The notes below the pieces were generated by a model. It saw nothing but the letters and a program-made list of their open reading frames with translations, had not been told where the DNA came from and searched no databases. This document shows, one piece after another, positions 13,147 to 23,595 of a DNA stretch of 64,000 nt (position 1 is the first letter of the stretch; every line of letters starts with the position of its first letter). This stretch comes from Bisporella sp. PMI_857 (taxonomy: Eukaryota; Ascomycota; Leotiomycetes; Helotiales; Helotiaceae). Location: NCBI GenBank assembly GCA_021307315.1, contig JAJSPD010000034.1, forward strand, positions 434,001 to 498,000, in the 5' to 3' direction. A program made the position numbers and the translations under genes.

Positions 13147-14439
13147 TCATTTCTCGCTGGCTTTCTTCCTCTTGAATTCCGTGATCCATGCTTCTGCTTT
13201 TGCCTTTGGCACGACAAAGACTTTGACAACTTCGTCTACCACTTCAACGTTGCCTGTGCTAAGTACTTTGAGCAACGTCACTTTACGCCCGACTTTTATG
13301 AGCCCGCCGGAGATGGTCTCCATGTAGCATTCTACACCTGTAGGTGTATATTCGTGTGCCTTGTCCCAGGGTACAGGGAGAATGTAATCCAGGTGGTGGC
13401 CCATTGGCTCCATCTCTCCCCAAGCCTTAATGAAATCACTCTCCAAGTGCAGCGGATATAGCAACACTGCCGGAAACGATAATGAAGATGCAGGGTCGGC
13501 GGGGTCAGGCACAAGCTGAATTTTTGCGTCTTCCATTTCAGGAGGTTGATCAGTTTTTCGGGTTCTGATGCCCCTTGCTTTCAGAGCAGCTTTGAGTGTG
13601 ATTTCTTCTTGCCGTTTCCGTGCCGCGAGCTCCAGCTCCTTTTTTTTACGGGCGGCTACTAGCTCGTTTTTCTTGATGATAGCTTGGGCAACTGCAAGGA
13701 GAGATTTGTTTTCGGGGTCGAGAGCTAGGCCGCGAGCACAGGAGTCGTCGGCTTCGGTGATCTTGTCTAATGCGAGGAGTGCCTTCGAGGAGCGATAATA
13801 GGCTTTGACGTTCTTGGAGTTGATTCGGATGGCTGAGGCGCAATCTAGTATGCATGAGCGGTAGTTCTTTAACTCAAGGTTACAGGCAGCGCGGTTCACG
13901 AGACTGGCTTCTAGTAGGGCGACTTGTCTCTTGATCTCTGCTGGATCTGCAGGATGCTCTGTCTTTTCTCCACGCTGCCGCTTTCTGACTTCAAGAAGAA
14001 GCACATTGATCCCTTGTGTGTAGAATTCCTGCGCGTCCTTGTATTTCTTGATCACGAAAGTCTCGTTTCCGCGTTCCTTGAAGCCCGTGGCTACCTCAAG
14101 AGGTGTGCCTTCGTATGCTAGCACCTTAAGAGCTTCCACAGCATCATTGTCTTCTAGTTCGGTCATGAAAAGAGGAGACTTGTTCAGATCTGCGAGAATC
14201 TCCGCGCCAGATTTGCCCTGCATCTCAGCCATTGCAGGTGAGCGCTCCAAGGCATCGAAGAGTAGGTCGTCGGCATTTTCAGCTTGTGTCCCATCTTGGA
14301 TGGAAGGAGAGATGGCGGTAGAGGATAGATCCTCTGTAATCTCTTCTATCTTCATCTCTGATATAGAGCTGAGGTCCTCCGGAGAGTTTTTGGCGAAGAA
14401 TTTAGCTCTTTGAATTTCTTTGGTGTGCCTGAGCATCAT
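13147..14439 (-). CDS. CNS1: Hsp70/Hsp90 co-chaperone, Cns1/TTC4 family
   Basis: Single exon of 430 residues. A tetratricopeptide block occupies about residues 118-250: FKERGNETFVIKKYKDAQEFYTQGI, then SLVNRAACNLELKNYRSCILDCASAI, then NVKAYYRSSKALLALDKITEAD. This three-TPR arrangement binds the C-terminal EEVD of Hsp90 or Hsp70. A charged helix (AARKKKELELAARKR) links it to a C-terminal wheel domain with YPLHLESDFIKAW and an HLDYILPVPWD-type stretch, typical of Cns1/TTC4. The domain preceding the TPRs has the family-typical NKSPLFMTELED. Two consecutive ATGs open the frame; either could be used. It is divergent from the glutathione transferase gene with 378 bp between the start codons. Confidence 0.88.
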   Translation of the reverse strand: MMLRHTKEIQRAKFFAKNSPEDLSSISEMKIEEITEDLSSTAISPSIQDGTQAENADDLLFDALERSPAMAEMQGKSGAEILADLNKSPLFMTELEDNDAVEALKVLAYEGTPLEVATGFKERGNETFVIKKYKDAQEFYTQGINVLLLEVRKRQRGEKTEHPADPAEIKRQVALLEASLVNRAACNLELKNYRSCILDCASAIRINSKNVKAYYRSSKALLALDKITEADDSCARGLALDPENKSLLAVAQAIIKKNELVAARKKKELELAARKRQEEITLKAALKARGIRTRKTDQPPEMEDAKIQLVPDPADPASSLSFPAVLLYPLHLESDFIKAWGEMEPMGHHLDYILPVPWDKAHEYTPTGVECYMETISGGLIKVGRKVTLLKVLSTGNVEVVDEVVKVFVVPKAKAEAWITEFKRKKASEK

Positions 14440-14817
14440 ATTTGCTTGGCGACCCCTCGCTTGGCGCTGATAACAAAGGCTACCGGGGCTGGATAAGGGA
14501 GCAGGGGGAGTATTGTTGTTCCGTGTTTATGAAGCTTAGAAATCGAGAATGAGGGGCACGAGGCGGGCAACGGTGCTGTGTGAGAGGATACAGACAAAGA
14601 TGACCACAAATTGCGAAAGATCACGGCATGATTAGCAATTCAGATGACCTATAGCTTTGGCTGCCTATCCTACGCCCTTTGGTCTCTTCATACATTTGAA
14701 TGAAATAATTGAATACATAAACTCATTTCTTCTTCACCTTCTCTTGCCATCTTCTACCCGTGCATCCGGAGTGACACCAGAAAGACGTTATATATATACA
14801 GCAAGAACGTAATAACC
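14440..14817. promoter_or_regulatory. Divergent promoter region, CNS1 (-) and glutathione transferase (+)
   Basis: 378 bp between two outward-facing start codons. An AT alternation (TTATATATATACA) lies about 20-30 bp before the transferase ATG. No other specific site is supported. Confidence 0.5.
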
Positions 14818-15616
14818 ATGGGAGCTCCAAAGATCACCTTATACACCAATCATAGATGCCCATGGGCTCATCGTGCCCATATCGCATTAAAAGAGCTCGG
14901 CTTCGAATTCGAGGAGGTCATCAGCAAGTTTGCCCTCTTATCATCCATCCTTAGTCTCATTCTAACAATATGTAGTCGATCTCGCCACTCCCCGCACCGC
15001 CGAATATCTTGCTGTCAACCCTCGCGGGCTGGTGCCCTCGCTCAGATATAACGACGAGATCATCACCGAATCCGCCATCGTCGCCCAATTCCTCGCTGAT
15101 GCCAACCCTTCCCATCTCCTAAAGAGGAGCGACGAAGAAGGCGGAGCGCTGCAGCGTGCCCGAATCAACTTCTTTGTGGATGCATTCCTTTCTAAGGTCA
15201 ATTCATTGCAATTCAAGGTCTACGGCACGCAAGGAGAGGAGAAAGAAGTTGCTGGGCAGGCCATCGTGGATGCCGTTGTAAAGGAGCTTGAGCCCTTGTT
15301 GAAGGATGCTGCGCCATTCTTCGGAGGAGCTAGCAAGCTAACTCTGGCCGAGGTAATTTCTATCAAATGAGGTTCGATTGAGAGATACTAATTACAGAAG
15401 GTCCTTACCGGCTCTTTCGTCCTTCGCCTCCTGGCCTTCCCAAAATATGACCTGCTCCCAGCAAGCGTCTTGACAGGATTAGAAAGCAAGGCACCAGCCT
15501 TCTGGAAATGGGCAAACGCCGTAGTTAAAGAAGAGAGCGTGAACTACATTTGGGACGAAGAAAAGGTTGTAGAAGGGACACAGGCAAGATTGGCGAAATT
15601 GGCTGCTGCGAAGTAA
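14818..15616 (+). CDS. Glutathione S-transferase, omega/Ure2-like with N-terminal Cys
   Basis: Exons 14818-14923, 14976-15352 and 15401-15616 give 232 residues. The thioredoxin-fold N-domain starts MGAPKITLYTNHRCPWAHR, with Cys14 in a CPxAxR context as in omega-class enzymes. It continues to NPRGLVPSLRYNDEIITESAIVAQFL, which has the cis-Pro and the glutathione-binding Glu-Ser. The helical C-domain follows (RARINFFVDAFLSKV, LTLAE, FVLRLLAFPKYDLLP). Intron 1 is read as a GC-AG intron (GCAAGT donor at 14924), because only that joint gives EEVIIDLATPR. The third exon could start three bases earlier relative to the acceptor (AAG retained); 15401 is preferred from the branch-point distance. A detoxification or deglutathionylation role follows from the family. 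Confidence 0.88.
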
Positions 15617-16837
15617 ACCTCTCCCTGTATATCGGACGGCTATATCTAATCTGCGCCAAATATTAACCTACATTGTGTAATTACATATTTGGCTATATCG
15701 CACTATGTACATGTAAAGCTAAAGGCTTGACTTTGTTCTACATATCAAATATCAACTTGAAATTCTGGAGTTAACTTTTCTTAACTGCCAATGCACCACA
15801 ATCTTTTCTACATAGTAAATTACTCAGGTAAATCTACATTGCAAAATAGTAGCCCTAGGGTAGATAGAGCACCTGGGCTCGATGAAGAAAGAGTTCTAGT
15901 GATTTTGAATTGAAGCTGGAATGAAACGCCTGCATTTCAAAACCGTATCTCTTACTCAGAAACAGAAGCTCCCATAGGTCATACTGTAGCGTGGGACGTT
16001 GTTTCATCGAGGGCCTTACTTCCTTCGTAGTTTCAAGCGAAGCGGAACTAAAGGCTGGAATCGCCAAGGTTCACAGCGCCTCAACAGCCCGCAACCAAGT
16101 CGCTGCGGGCGTTCGGGGAAGTTCAAAGGGCTAACCTGTCACTGAGCTAGAAAGCAGATGGTAAACGGAAAGTGGGTTGTATCTCCGATCATGATTGTCG
16201 TAGTTCTGAGTAAGTAGAACTAAGAATGAGTTTCGAACATCTTGGTAGGTGACATCTTTGCAATCCGCTAATGATAAACTTTCTGTTACATAGGATATAA
16301 TCAGTCCTTCACTGGATCTTGATTAGCAGACTATAGTTCGGGCCGCCTTATGTTCTTTTCTTTCCAACCTTCTTTGCACATGGCGATTGTTTTATCGAGA
16401 GAAATAACCCTGTATACGAATCTGTCTATGGTTTGCACACTGCATGAAGGCTAGATTAAGTAATCACAATCGTTGCGAAGACAGCAAAATATTTAATATA
16501 AAAAGTGACGAGAGTTTCGCTAGTGACATGGACCAAAGCCTGGTGAGCTTTGATAACATATTGTTACACAGAACATAAAAATGACATGTCACAACCTGCA
16601 CGACCTTAACACCTAAAAATCTATGCATTTGAGTACATATTTTGTTTTTTAAGGGAAATTCTGGCCTAAAATGCCTGAAACCATGGATGGACCACATCCC
16701 CCTACCTGCACCGATGGCATGTACTCTTACACGCCTTTAGTGATGATTACACAGACAACCCGGATCCTAAACCTCTGTGACACAACTGGCAGCGGTGATT
16801 TATCTTGTCAAATCATATGCGCCCTTAAATGCTAGTT
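15617..16837. other. Intergenic, no gene seen
   Basis: About 1.2 kb of sequence with only short frames. It leads into the pseudogene region and shows no recognisable element. Confidence 0.5.
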
Positions 16838-17237
16838 TATCAAGCACTATCCAACGTTTTGGGGAATCCAGAGAAACTATTCAGTATTTTAATCAAGAAC
16901 GAAACAGGTTAAAGTACAGGGAATTTGCCCTTGACGCGAAACCTGCATAACGCTCTGACTAATCTTAAGCGTGCTGTAAACATAGAAGATGAGAACTTTT
17001 GGACCGATCAGACTTGCATAGATCAGGAAGACCTGGACGAAAACACTTCACAAGTTGCAATGTTGGGAGATATTAGAAAAGCGAGTTATTACATATCTTG
17101 CTCCAGATAGTCCAAGTGATCAAGATTCGATTAATCTCATTATGTAGACTCATCATCACTTTAAGCCAAATCGCAATAAAATTGCTAAGCGAGGCTGGAC
17201 CGTTATTGCAGATCGAAAAGATGAGCTTCCTATTTTA
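16838..17237 (+). pseudogene. Decayed HET-domain gene fragment
   Basis: The frame starting at 16838 reads as a HET N-terminal core. It has YQALSNVLGNPEKLF (from a YxALSYVWG-type motif), an in-frame TAA at 16910-16912, then GNLPLTRNLHNALTNL and FWTDQTCIDQEDLDENTSQV, the canonical W-x-D-x-I-C-I-x-Q block, then MLGDIRKASYYI. It stops at 17108-17110. The expected continuation (LAPDSPSDQDSINLIM, stop, then RGWTVIADRKDELPILNML) lies in another frame with further stops. The changes at the stops (e.g. a TAA where Gln/Lys is expected) are compatible with C-to-T mutation such as RIP, but that is inference. No complete gene can be assembled. Confidence 0.8.
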
Positions 17238-17284
17238 AATATGCTGGAATAAATAGGGTTAGGGTTTCTGGCTTGTCTGGAATC

Positions 17285-18364
17285 ACACCGTGTAGCAAAT
17301 AAGACGTTGCAATAGCATCAGTGCAATTAAAGATATCTCGCCCGGATGTGTGACCATAGCCTTGATGAACAACCAACCCGGCGTTGTCTCCATTTCTTCA
17401 AGAAGTCGTCTAGAATTCCTCAGAGGAGTTACCGGATCATAGGCAGTTCCTATCAGGAGAACGAAGTTACTAAGCGTATAGTTTAGGTCACCTCGATAGA
17501 CTTCGGCTGCGCCAGCTGGCCAGTAGGTTTTATAATGGCGACAAGGCAAGACAGCTAAGAATCTCGAGTTTCCAGCGATCCAACTTCGACCAGTCATGCT
17601 GGCCCACCTTGGTCCCACCAGAGAAAGTGTCATCCGGTATAAGATCATCATATAAATCTGCACATATGAGACTAAAAAGGCAATCTCACCAAACGAAAGT
17701 CGAGCGATCAGTGGCAATTGCGCCGGATCGTATTGCTGTTGTCTCTCAAGCAGTAAAGCTGCCAGCGTAGTATTACCAGCCTCAAGTTCATAAAGAATCT
17801 GCGCAAAAGCCAGCTATCTTGCGGGATTATATAGCGTTAACTAGATCGTGAGCACCAGTCGCGAATACGCCACAAACGTAGGACCAATAGAGTCTAGATA
17901 CGCTGGAAATAGCTGCGCGGTAAACGATCTCAAAAGGGTGTCCATACGAGCTTCAAGGTAAGCGAAGGTGACTGTTGCGTCTTGCTCTCCCTTTGCTTTT
18001 GCTAGGAGGCAACGTGCACTGCTGGCTTTGATGCATTCGCCCAAAAACCCATCCCGCCATACGTCAGTCACATTGTCAAGTGAAATTCAACCCCAGCCAC
18101 CAAAAAAACGTAGTCTGTTGAATCGGCTCCATCCCAGATCATGTGACTGACGCCTTGTAAAAAGATATTGGCACATATCTGTCCGATCCCTGTACCATAG
18201 CTTATAAAGGAAGCTGTAAGTTGTTCCTCGCCGAAAGCTTTCCGAAGATCTTCTAAATCGCGCGCTACGGAAGTCGTACTAACAAACCGGCCAAAATCGC
18301 CAAACTTTTGCATAAAAGGCGGCATCGTGTCAGTGAATGTTAGCCGACCTGACGCTAACGACAC
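17285..18364 (-). pseudogene. Decayed alpha/beta-hydrolase with TAP-like C-terminal domain
   Basis: Read on the minus strand, segments in different frames line up as one fungal secreted hydrolase of the tripeptidyl-aminopeptidase-like type. Residues TTSVARDLEDLRKAFGEE and then SFISYGTGIGQICANIF (nucleophile-elbow region GxGxG in place of GxSxG) occupy 18364-18068. VTDVWRDGFLGECIKA and ARMDTLLRSFTAQ follow at 18071-17841. ICADLYDDLIPDD lies in a second frame near 17660. WIAGNSRFLAVLPCRHYKTYWPAGAAEVYRGDLNYTLSNFVLLIGTAYDPVTPLRNSRRLLEEM sits at 17590-17370 and carries the TAP-C Asp of AYDPVTP. At least three frameshifts and several stops separate them, and the N-terminal signal region is missing. 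It is a relic, not an active enzyme. Confidence 0.82.
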
Positions 18365-18537
18365 CTCGCGATATAAATACCTGTCTACTATCTAATGATA
18401 TCGGTAGACATAGTGTAGAAAACACGCAATCGATAGCAGTGAGGCATTGATACCGCGCGGATCCTATCCTAAGATATCGAATTGCCTATATCTCAAGCGT
18501 TCGCTCAAGTACTCGGCAATTTGCCAAACTTACACTA

Positions 18538-19046
18538 TTCTGCTATCTCCAGGATCTCCAAGTTCGACAACCAATGTACGCCTACCCTTCTGACTTCTTG
18601 GAGCAAACGCTCCACTTGATGGCGTGACGCAATCGGTGCTAGTGGCTTGCGCAGGGCATTAATGATGCCGTCGGCCTTGTATTCTCGCAGAGTTAGTGTG
18701 TCTGTAAGTTTGGTCACCCGGAGGGTACGTCGGGCTCCGAATGCTATAGGAAACATAGCCTTTTGACACTCAATCTCTGCCTTGTCGAGTTATACCAATG
18801 TGTCCAGGGTTGGTCGATTGTACAGCTCCGCGAGCGTCAGTGGTAGAGAATGTAGCCTTTCTTGGAAATCTATACTTTACGCATATCGTGCCAACTCGCC
18901 TTCGAATATTTCAGTCCAACAAAAAGACTCGTGGGAAGATTGTTGAATTCGTTCGAACACCGCCTTGTTTTCACTATTGGGAAGTTCAAGGAGAAGTCCG
19001 CTACCAGATTTTGGAGCTGATTCAAAGCTTTACATTGTGGTAACCT
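18538..19046 (-). pseudogene. Unidentified decayed coding sequence
   Basis: One minus-strand frame is open over about 500 bp except for two internal stops. It reads ...ELPNSENKAVFERIQQSSHESFCW..., then LHSLPLTLAELYNRPTLDTLV, then ECQKAMFPIAFGARRTLRVTKLTD and RHQVERLLQEVRRVGVHWL. The composition looks protein-coding and the break pattern matches the two relics beside it, but I do not recognise the family. It may also be chance; confidence is low. Confidence 0.35.
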
Positions 19047-21035
19047 CGCAAGTAATCCAAGGAGTTGCAAGACCATTGAGCTTGTAAATGTCGTAGACAT
19101 AGAGCTTTGATTGTACGCAGCACGCTAGAATTGATATAATAGGACTATCTCTCCCCGTTGTCTGCAAAATTCTCGTACGTGTCCTGCCATTACTGAATTC
19201 CCCCAAACCTGTACTTTGTTTTAGTAATGAGCAAACGGATCTCAGGGGCACCGGCCAGCGAGTCTGGATGTCCCGGCACTAGCAATGCTTGAGGTCGAGA
19301 CAAATTTTGCCGCTTCATGAACAAAGAGTGCCTCAATAACCATTGGCACGTTCCATTACTGGGGAGACCGGTGGGGATACTTCAGCACACAAGGCAAACC
19401 ACTGTCGCAGTGTAGCCAGATCTGCAGAGCCTGTCGAACGAGGATATTCAGTCTAAATATCTCTTGACACATGAGAAAGAGTAAGGAGGAGTCTTTCATT
19501 TAGTACCCCGCATTTTGACCATGATTGTATTAGTGATTATGGCTGGAAGCGACTGGAGTTCTGGATGCAACATTAGCGTACCCATATTAAATGTATGTAG
19601 AAACGTTGGTGACGGTAGGAAGAATGCAGTGCTTGACCCTTCTTCATTTTAACGTAAGGAGAAGGAAGCCTTACCATCAAGTTTCATGTTCATAGAAGTC
19701 ACTTTTGCACCTAAATGTTGATGCCCAATGTGAAGCTGCCTCATGTATCCTGGCCGCTGTTTTGGAGGATCTGCTAACCAGCTCATGCATAGCGCGAATA
19801 GGACTGAAGATGTAAAGACCTGTGGATGAGTGGCGGGGCCTTTCTGGCCAACGGACTATTTGGTATTTGATGAAAAGAGCTATGCATCTAACTATATAGA
19901 AAAACATCCTGAAACTAAATGTTAATTGCAGATCAAGCTAACTCAATACCTCATAGGTGATCGTGAGCATGTCGACTAATTAATCGCTACTGATAGTGTG
20001 AGCGAAATAAGGGTGGGTGCCTCAGGAGTTGAGAAATTTTAGATATATATGTACTTTAGTTTTCCTCTCACGGAATCATCAAGCAAGGACGAAGCTACCT
20101 TTTTACTATGAAGACGATTTATGAGTTCCCAAGTTGAAGTTGCAAAATCACACATTCATCAGTTTATTCCAATCACAATAGTCTAGTAGCTTCATTAGTT
20201 GCAAGCATGTCCTTTGTGAACCCGCAGATGTGGATAAGGTCGAGAGCTATCCGACTGCCGACTGGACAAGACTAGGCGGGATCAGGGATCTGCAGTTCCT
20301 AGACATATTTCGTTAGCCGGTATCGAACGTCTAGTGCCGTCTAGTGCTTTTCACGTAAGTGAGGTATTACCTAGCTTCTCAGAATAAAAGTGCACACTTG
20401 CACTTCTTGCATATGAATGCAAATCCCTCGATACTTAAGTTTAGATTTACGATAGTTAAGCGACGTTTGTTATTATCATTTATTACTTTTATTATCGATG
20501 ATAAGCGAAATGCGAAATGCGAAATGACTCGTAAAAAAATAGTTTATCTAATAAAAGCTTGCATTGCCCATAATAGAACATTTTAAGTTGTAAATGACGC
20601 GTGCTAGACTAATACCACAAGATGTTCATGTCTTATGGACAGGTGCACAGACAGTAGATTGAGAATTTAACAGATTACACTCGAAATCCATGCTGTACAC
20701 GGACAACTCATTGGTTATGCGACGTATTCTAGGACAAACTGTCTAGTGGTAGTAGAGGAAAATAATTTTAGAGAGATTAGGCATACGTGGAAAAGCAGGC
20801 TATCATAGGGACTAGTGGCGACGAACAGGCGTGTTGCGGAAGTAAGACAGGGGAAATCTCTTGCGTATAGAACCAATTCAAGACTACATAAGTAAATTTG
20901 AGTAAGTCCACTCAGGTGTAAGTATTATGATAGGTTTTTCCAGGCTAAATTTCGTTTGCTAAATAAGAGAAAGCCCAAAGTCTTTTCCATCGGACATATC
21001 TATGTTCCACAATAAAATCAATTACTATTCCCAGT
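19047..21035. other. AT-rich gene-poor stretch
   Basis: About 2 kb with only frames under 80 codons. AT-rich throughout, with A/T blocks around 20450-20590. Nothing recognisable. Confidence 0.5.
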
Positions 21036-21790
21036 TCAAGGCCCATATGGGGGCGCTTCAACAGCAAATCGAGCATGGCAACTAGAAAAAGTAAGTTAAT
21101 GCAAAAGAAGCAAGATAATTGCGAAGAGGAATAGAAGTAATAACCCACTCTGCATTCGTGACAGCTTTTTCCGGACTCTCCAAAGCAAGTTTTTTACAAA
21201 CTTCGACTCCGTAGCCCAAGTCTACAGTACGTAATACGTCCCGGAAGTGTGTTGCCTCATGGATAATAGTGCTGCAGGTTTATAAGATTGCTTTCTCTCA
21301 GCATGGAATAGGAATACCAAACTTACTCCCATTGTGAACGATGACCTGTAGGTGGGACTATTGCTTCATTAAAGTATACGCTGCAGATTTTGACATCTCC
21401 ATATGTACCACCAATGGTTGCGATCACAACATCGCTCTGGCAGGAACAGTCATAGCTGAATTTTGTAGCTAGATCAGGCGCAAATTTCTAAATACAAGTC
21501 TTAGTATTCTGCCTCCCAACTCCTATTCTAAGTAATATAACATTACGTACTTTGAAGGCTGTTAAGGTTCGATTGTACCTTTCAGTACTAAAAGCGCCGT
21601 ACCAAGTTGTTTGGACATCGCTGCCGTTAGGATTATCTTCTAAATACTTTACGACCGCAAAGGACTTATTAGTGGCCCGTTCGATAGCTGTCTCAAGTGT
21701 GGCTATCTGCGAATTGGTACATGACTTGAAAGTCGCTGCCCAGCTTCCAGAAAGCAGGGAAAGAAGACTAAACAGATGAAGGCTTCGCAT
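21036..21790 (-). CDS. Secreted aspzincin-like (deuterolysin/M35-type) metallopeptidase, small
   Basis: Exons on the minus strand 21790-21551, 21487-21327, 21271-21149 and 21081-21036 give 189 residues; all joints keep phase. A signal peptide is evident (MRSLHLFSLLSLLSGSWA). The N-terminal part reads SCTNSQIATLETAIERA, then YLEDNPNGSDVQTTWYGAF, as in fungal lysine-specific/deuterolysin-like peptidases. FSYDCSCQSD follows. The zinc site is HEATH at about residues 138-142 (DTIIHEATHF), with the third ligand Asp about residue 151 in RTVDLGYG, equivalent to the aspzincin GTxxDxxYG motif with Gly replaced by Arg. The C-terminus (NADCHARFAVEAPPYGP) matches the NADNYEYFAEN-type end. Donors of introns 1 and 3 are weakly constrained. 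It sits between relics but shows no disabling change. Confidence 0.68.
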
Positions 21791-22264
21791 CTTGATTGCT
21801 TATGATCGTAGTTAATAGAATTTGTGGAAGCAAGTCACAATTTAGATATACCATTTGAAAAGTTGACATACCATTACCCTTGTTTCTTGGCATGCATCTT
21901 TTAGGAAGGTAAACAAGTTGCATTTCCCTTTAAAGAGTTACTTTGAGTTACCTTGTATTAACAATGGTACTAGCCGCTTGGCAATAGTTGTTTTGGTAAG
22001 ATAATAGAGGAGAAATCCATGCAACAGTCCAGAGGGGCAACTGCCAGCGGCTAAGCGAACCAGGTTAGTTATGCGAGCGGTCCCCCCCGAAGCCTTTGCC
22101 GCGCCCTAACCACAATGCCGCCGGTATCTGGTCCCAAATACCAGGGGATAAGCGAATTTTGCTTACGCAAATGCGCTCGGTGTTTAAACCGAAGACTTTA
22201 AATACTAATCAGTATGCTTAAACGGAACTCGTTTTTCAAGCCGCTCATTGGCCCCCAAAGCAGT
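21791..22264. other. Intergenic upstream of the metallopeptidase
   Basis: Contains the presumed promoter of the minus-strand peptidase gene. No other feature was recognised. Confidence 0.45.
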
Positions 22265-22468
22265 GTTCTCAATAGTATTTGCATAATACTATGCAACGTA
22301 AGCAAAGACCGGAATATGGCCCGTGTGCGATAGTTGCTGTAGCATCGAGATATGTAACACAACAACGCAATATTTGTTATCGTCAAAAAATTACCTTATT
22401 AGGATAAGCACGGGCCTTATACTGGTCTTGCTTAGATTGCATAGTATTATGCAAATTCTATTGAGAAC
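22265..22468. repeat. Inverted-repeat (MITE-like or fold-back) element, ~204 bp
   Basis: Two ~60-bp arms, 22265-22325 and 22409-22468, are imperfect inverted copies. Both share gttctcaatag, tttgcataatactatgcaa, agcaa, gacc and ggcccgtg in inverted order, with a few mismatches and one or two indels. They flank about 83 bp of unrelated centre. The shared core ttgcat...atgcaa is itself nearly palindromic. No clear target-site duplication is seen at the ends, so the transposon interpretation is tentative. Confidence 0.7.
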
Positions 22469-23595
22469 CTGGAGCGAAGCCTCCTGTTTCCCGCCTATCG
22501 AGGGAAGGCCCGTCAATGCTACGCGACCTACGCGCTACATCACCTCGCATGTCATAGGTAGCGATTTTCATGGCACTACGCTTGCTCTTCTCAATCCCTG
22601 GGAGAAGAATCTTTCATTTGTTCGAACTGGTATGGTTTTTATCATTCGGGGGATGCTGTTACAGGGAAGATCAAGTATGATCAAAAGAACGCTAACGCAG
22701 ATGTCAATAACGCAGAAGGACTTGTGCAGCAGCCCGCTTTTAAACTTGAGGACGCAAACGTCAAGTCCAAGCCAGTTGCCACAATGGATCATCATAAACG
22801 TCAGATCAAACCTAAATAGAACTAATTGGAGCAAGGTAGAATTGGTTGCTGAGCTTGAGCGTCGGAATCAGGAGCGGAAGATCTGTTATGCCAGTCCTGA
22901 GTTGATGGGCTGATGCCACTTTCCTGGAAGATGATGGAAGGGGGCGAGTACTCTGAAAAGGAATGCGGTTAAGACGAGGAGCGGCGAATGTTTGAACATA
23001 TGTTGCATCTAAGCCTGGACTGTAAGCTAAGCTCAAGAACCTTTTACAAATAAGCAAGAAATTATAGACCATCTGCCTTAACCCCTTTTCTAGTACGCCA
23101 AGCCCGAATATTAAGCGAGAACAACAAAAGTATCCCTGATCGACTGATTGACATTTCACAAGCTTTGACGCTATATTTGCTGCTTTGATGATACATACAA
23201 GTGTTTTATATGCCAAATTATCATCTTATAGCGCCAACCCTCCAATTCGGTACAAAACGTTGAAGGCAGTGCTTTGAGGCTGTTGTCCAATCACAATTGC
23301 TCTAGGTCGAGACACGACCCTGGCTCATTTAGTAATTTTTGGATGCTTGGCATTCGGTCAAGATCCTGTGTGGGATCCCGACAAGCTCGATCAGACGTTA
23401 CGAGCACTGTGTTTTCCCTCCACTCCAAACTCTCCTCTCTTGAACAGCCTCCAAGGTCCATTTTACCTGTCGCAGAATTCCGTAATATTTAAGATTGCCC
23501 AAATTCTTTCTGATCAGCAGGGATGTCATCACATCTACGTGACTGCCTGAGAAATCAATAGAACGCCGGAAGCGAGCGCTTGGAAACCTGTCAAT
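22469..23595. other. Intergenic, upstream of the DUF3468-type regulator
   Basis: A frame of about 140 codons (22475-22915, +) is open directly after the inverted repeat but resembles nothing known and has no start context. The remainder is presumed promoter. Confidence 0.4.

Noticed and set aside
22475..22915. ~140-codon plus-strand frame after the inverted repeat
   Set aside because: No start context, no recognisable motif, and it overlaps presumed promoter sequence.
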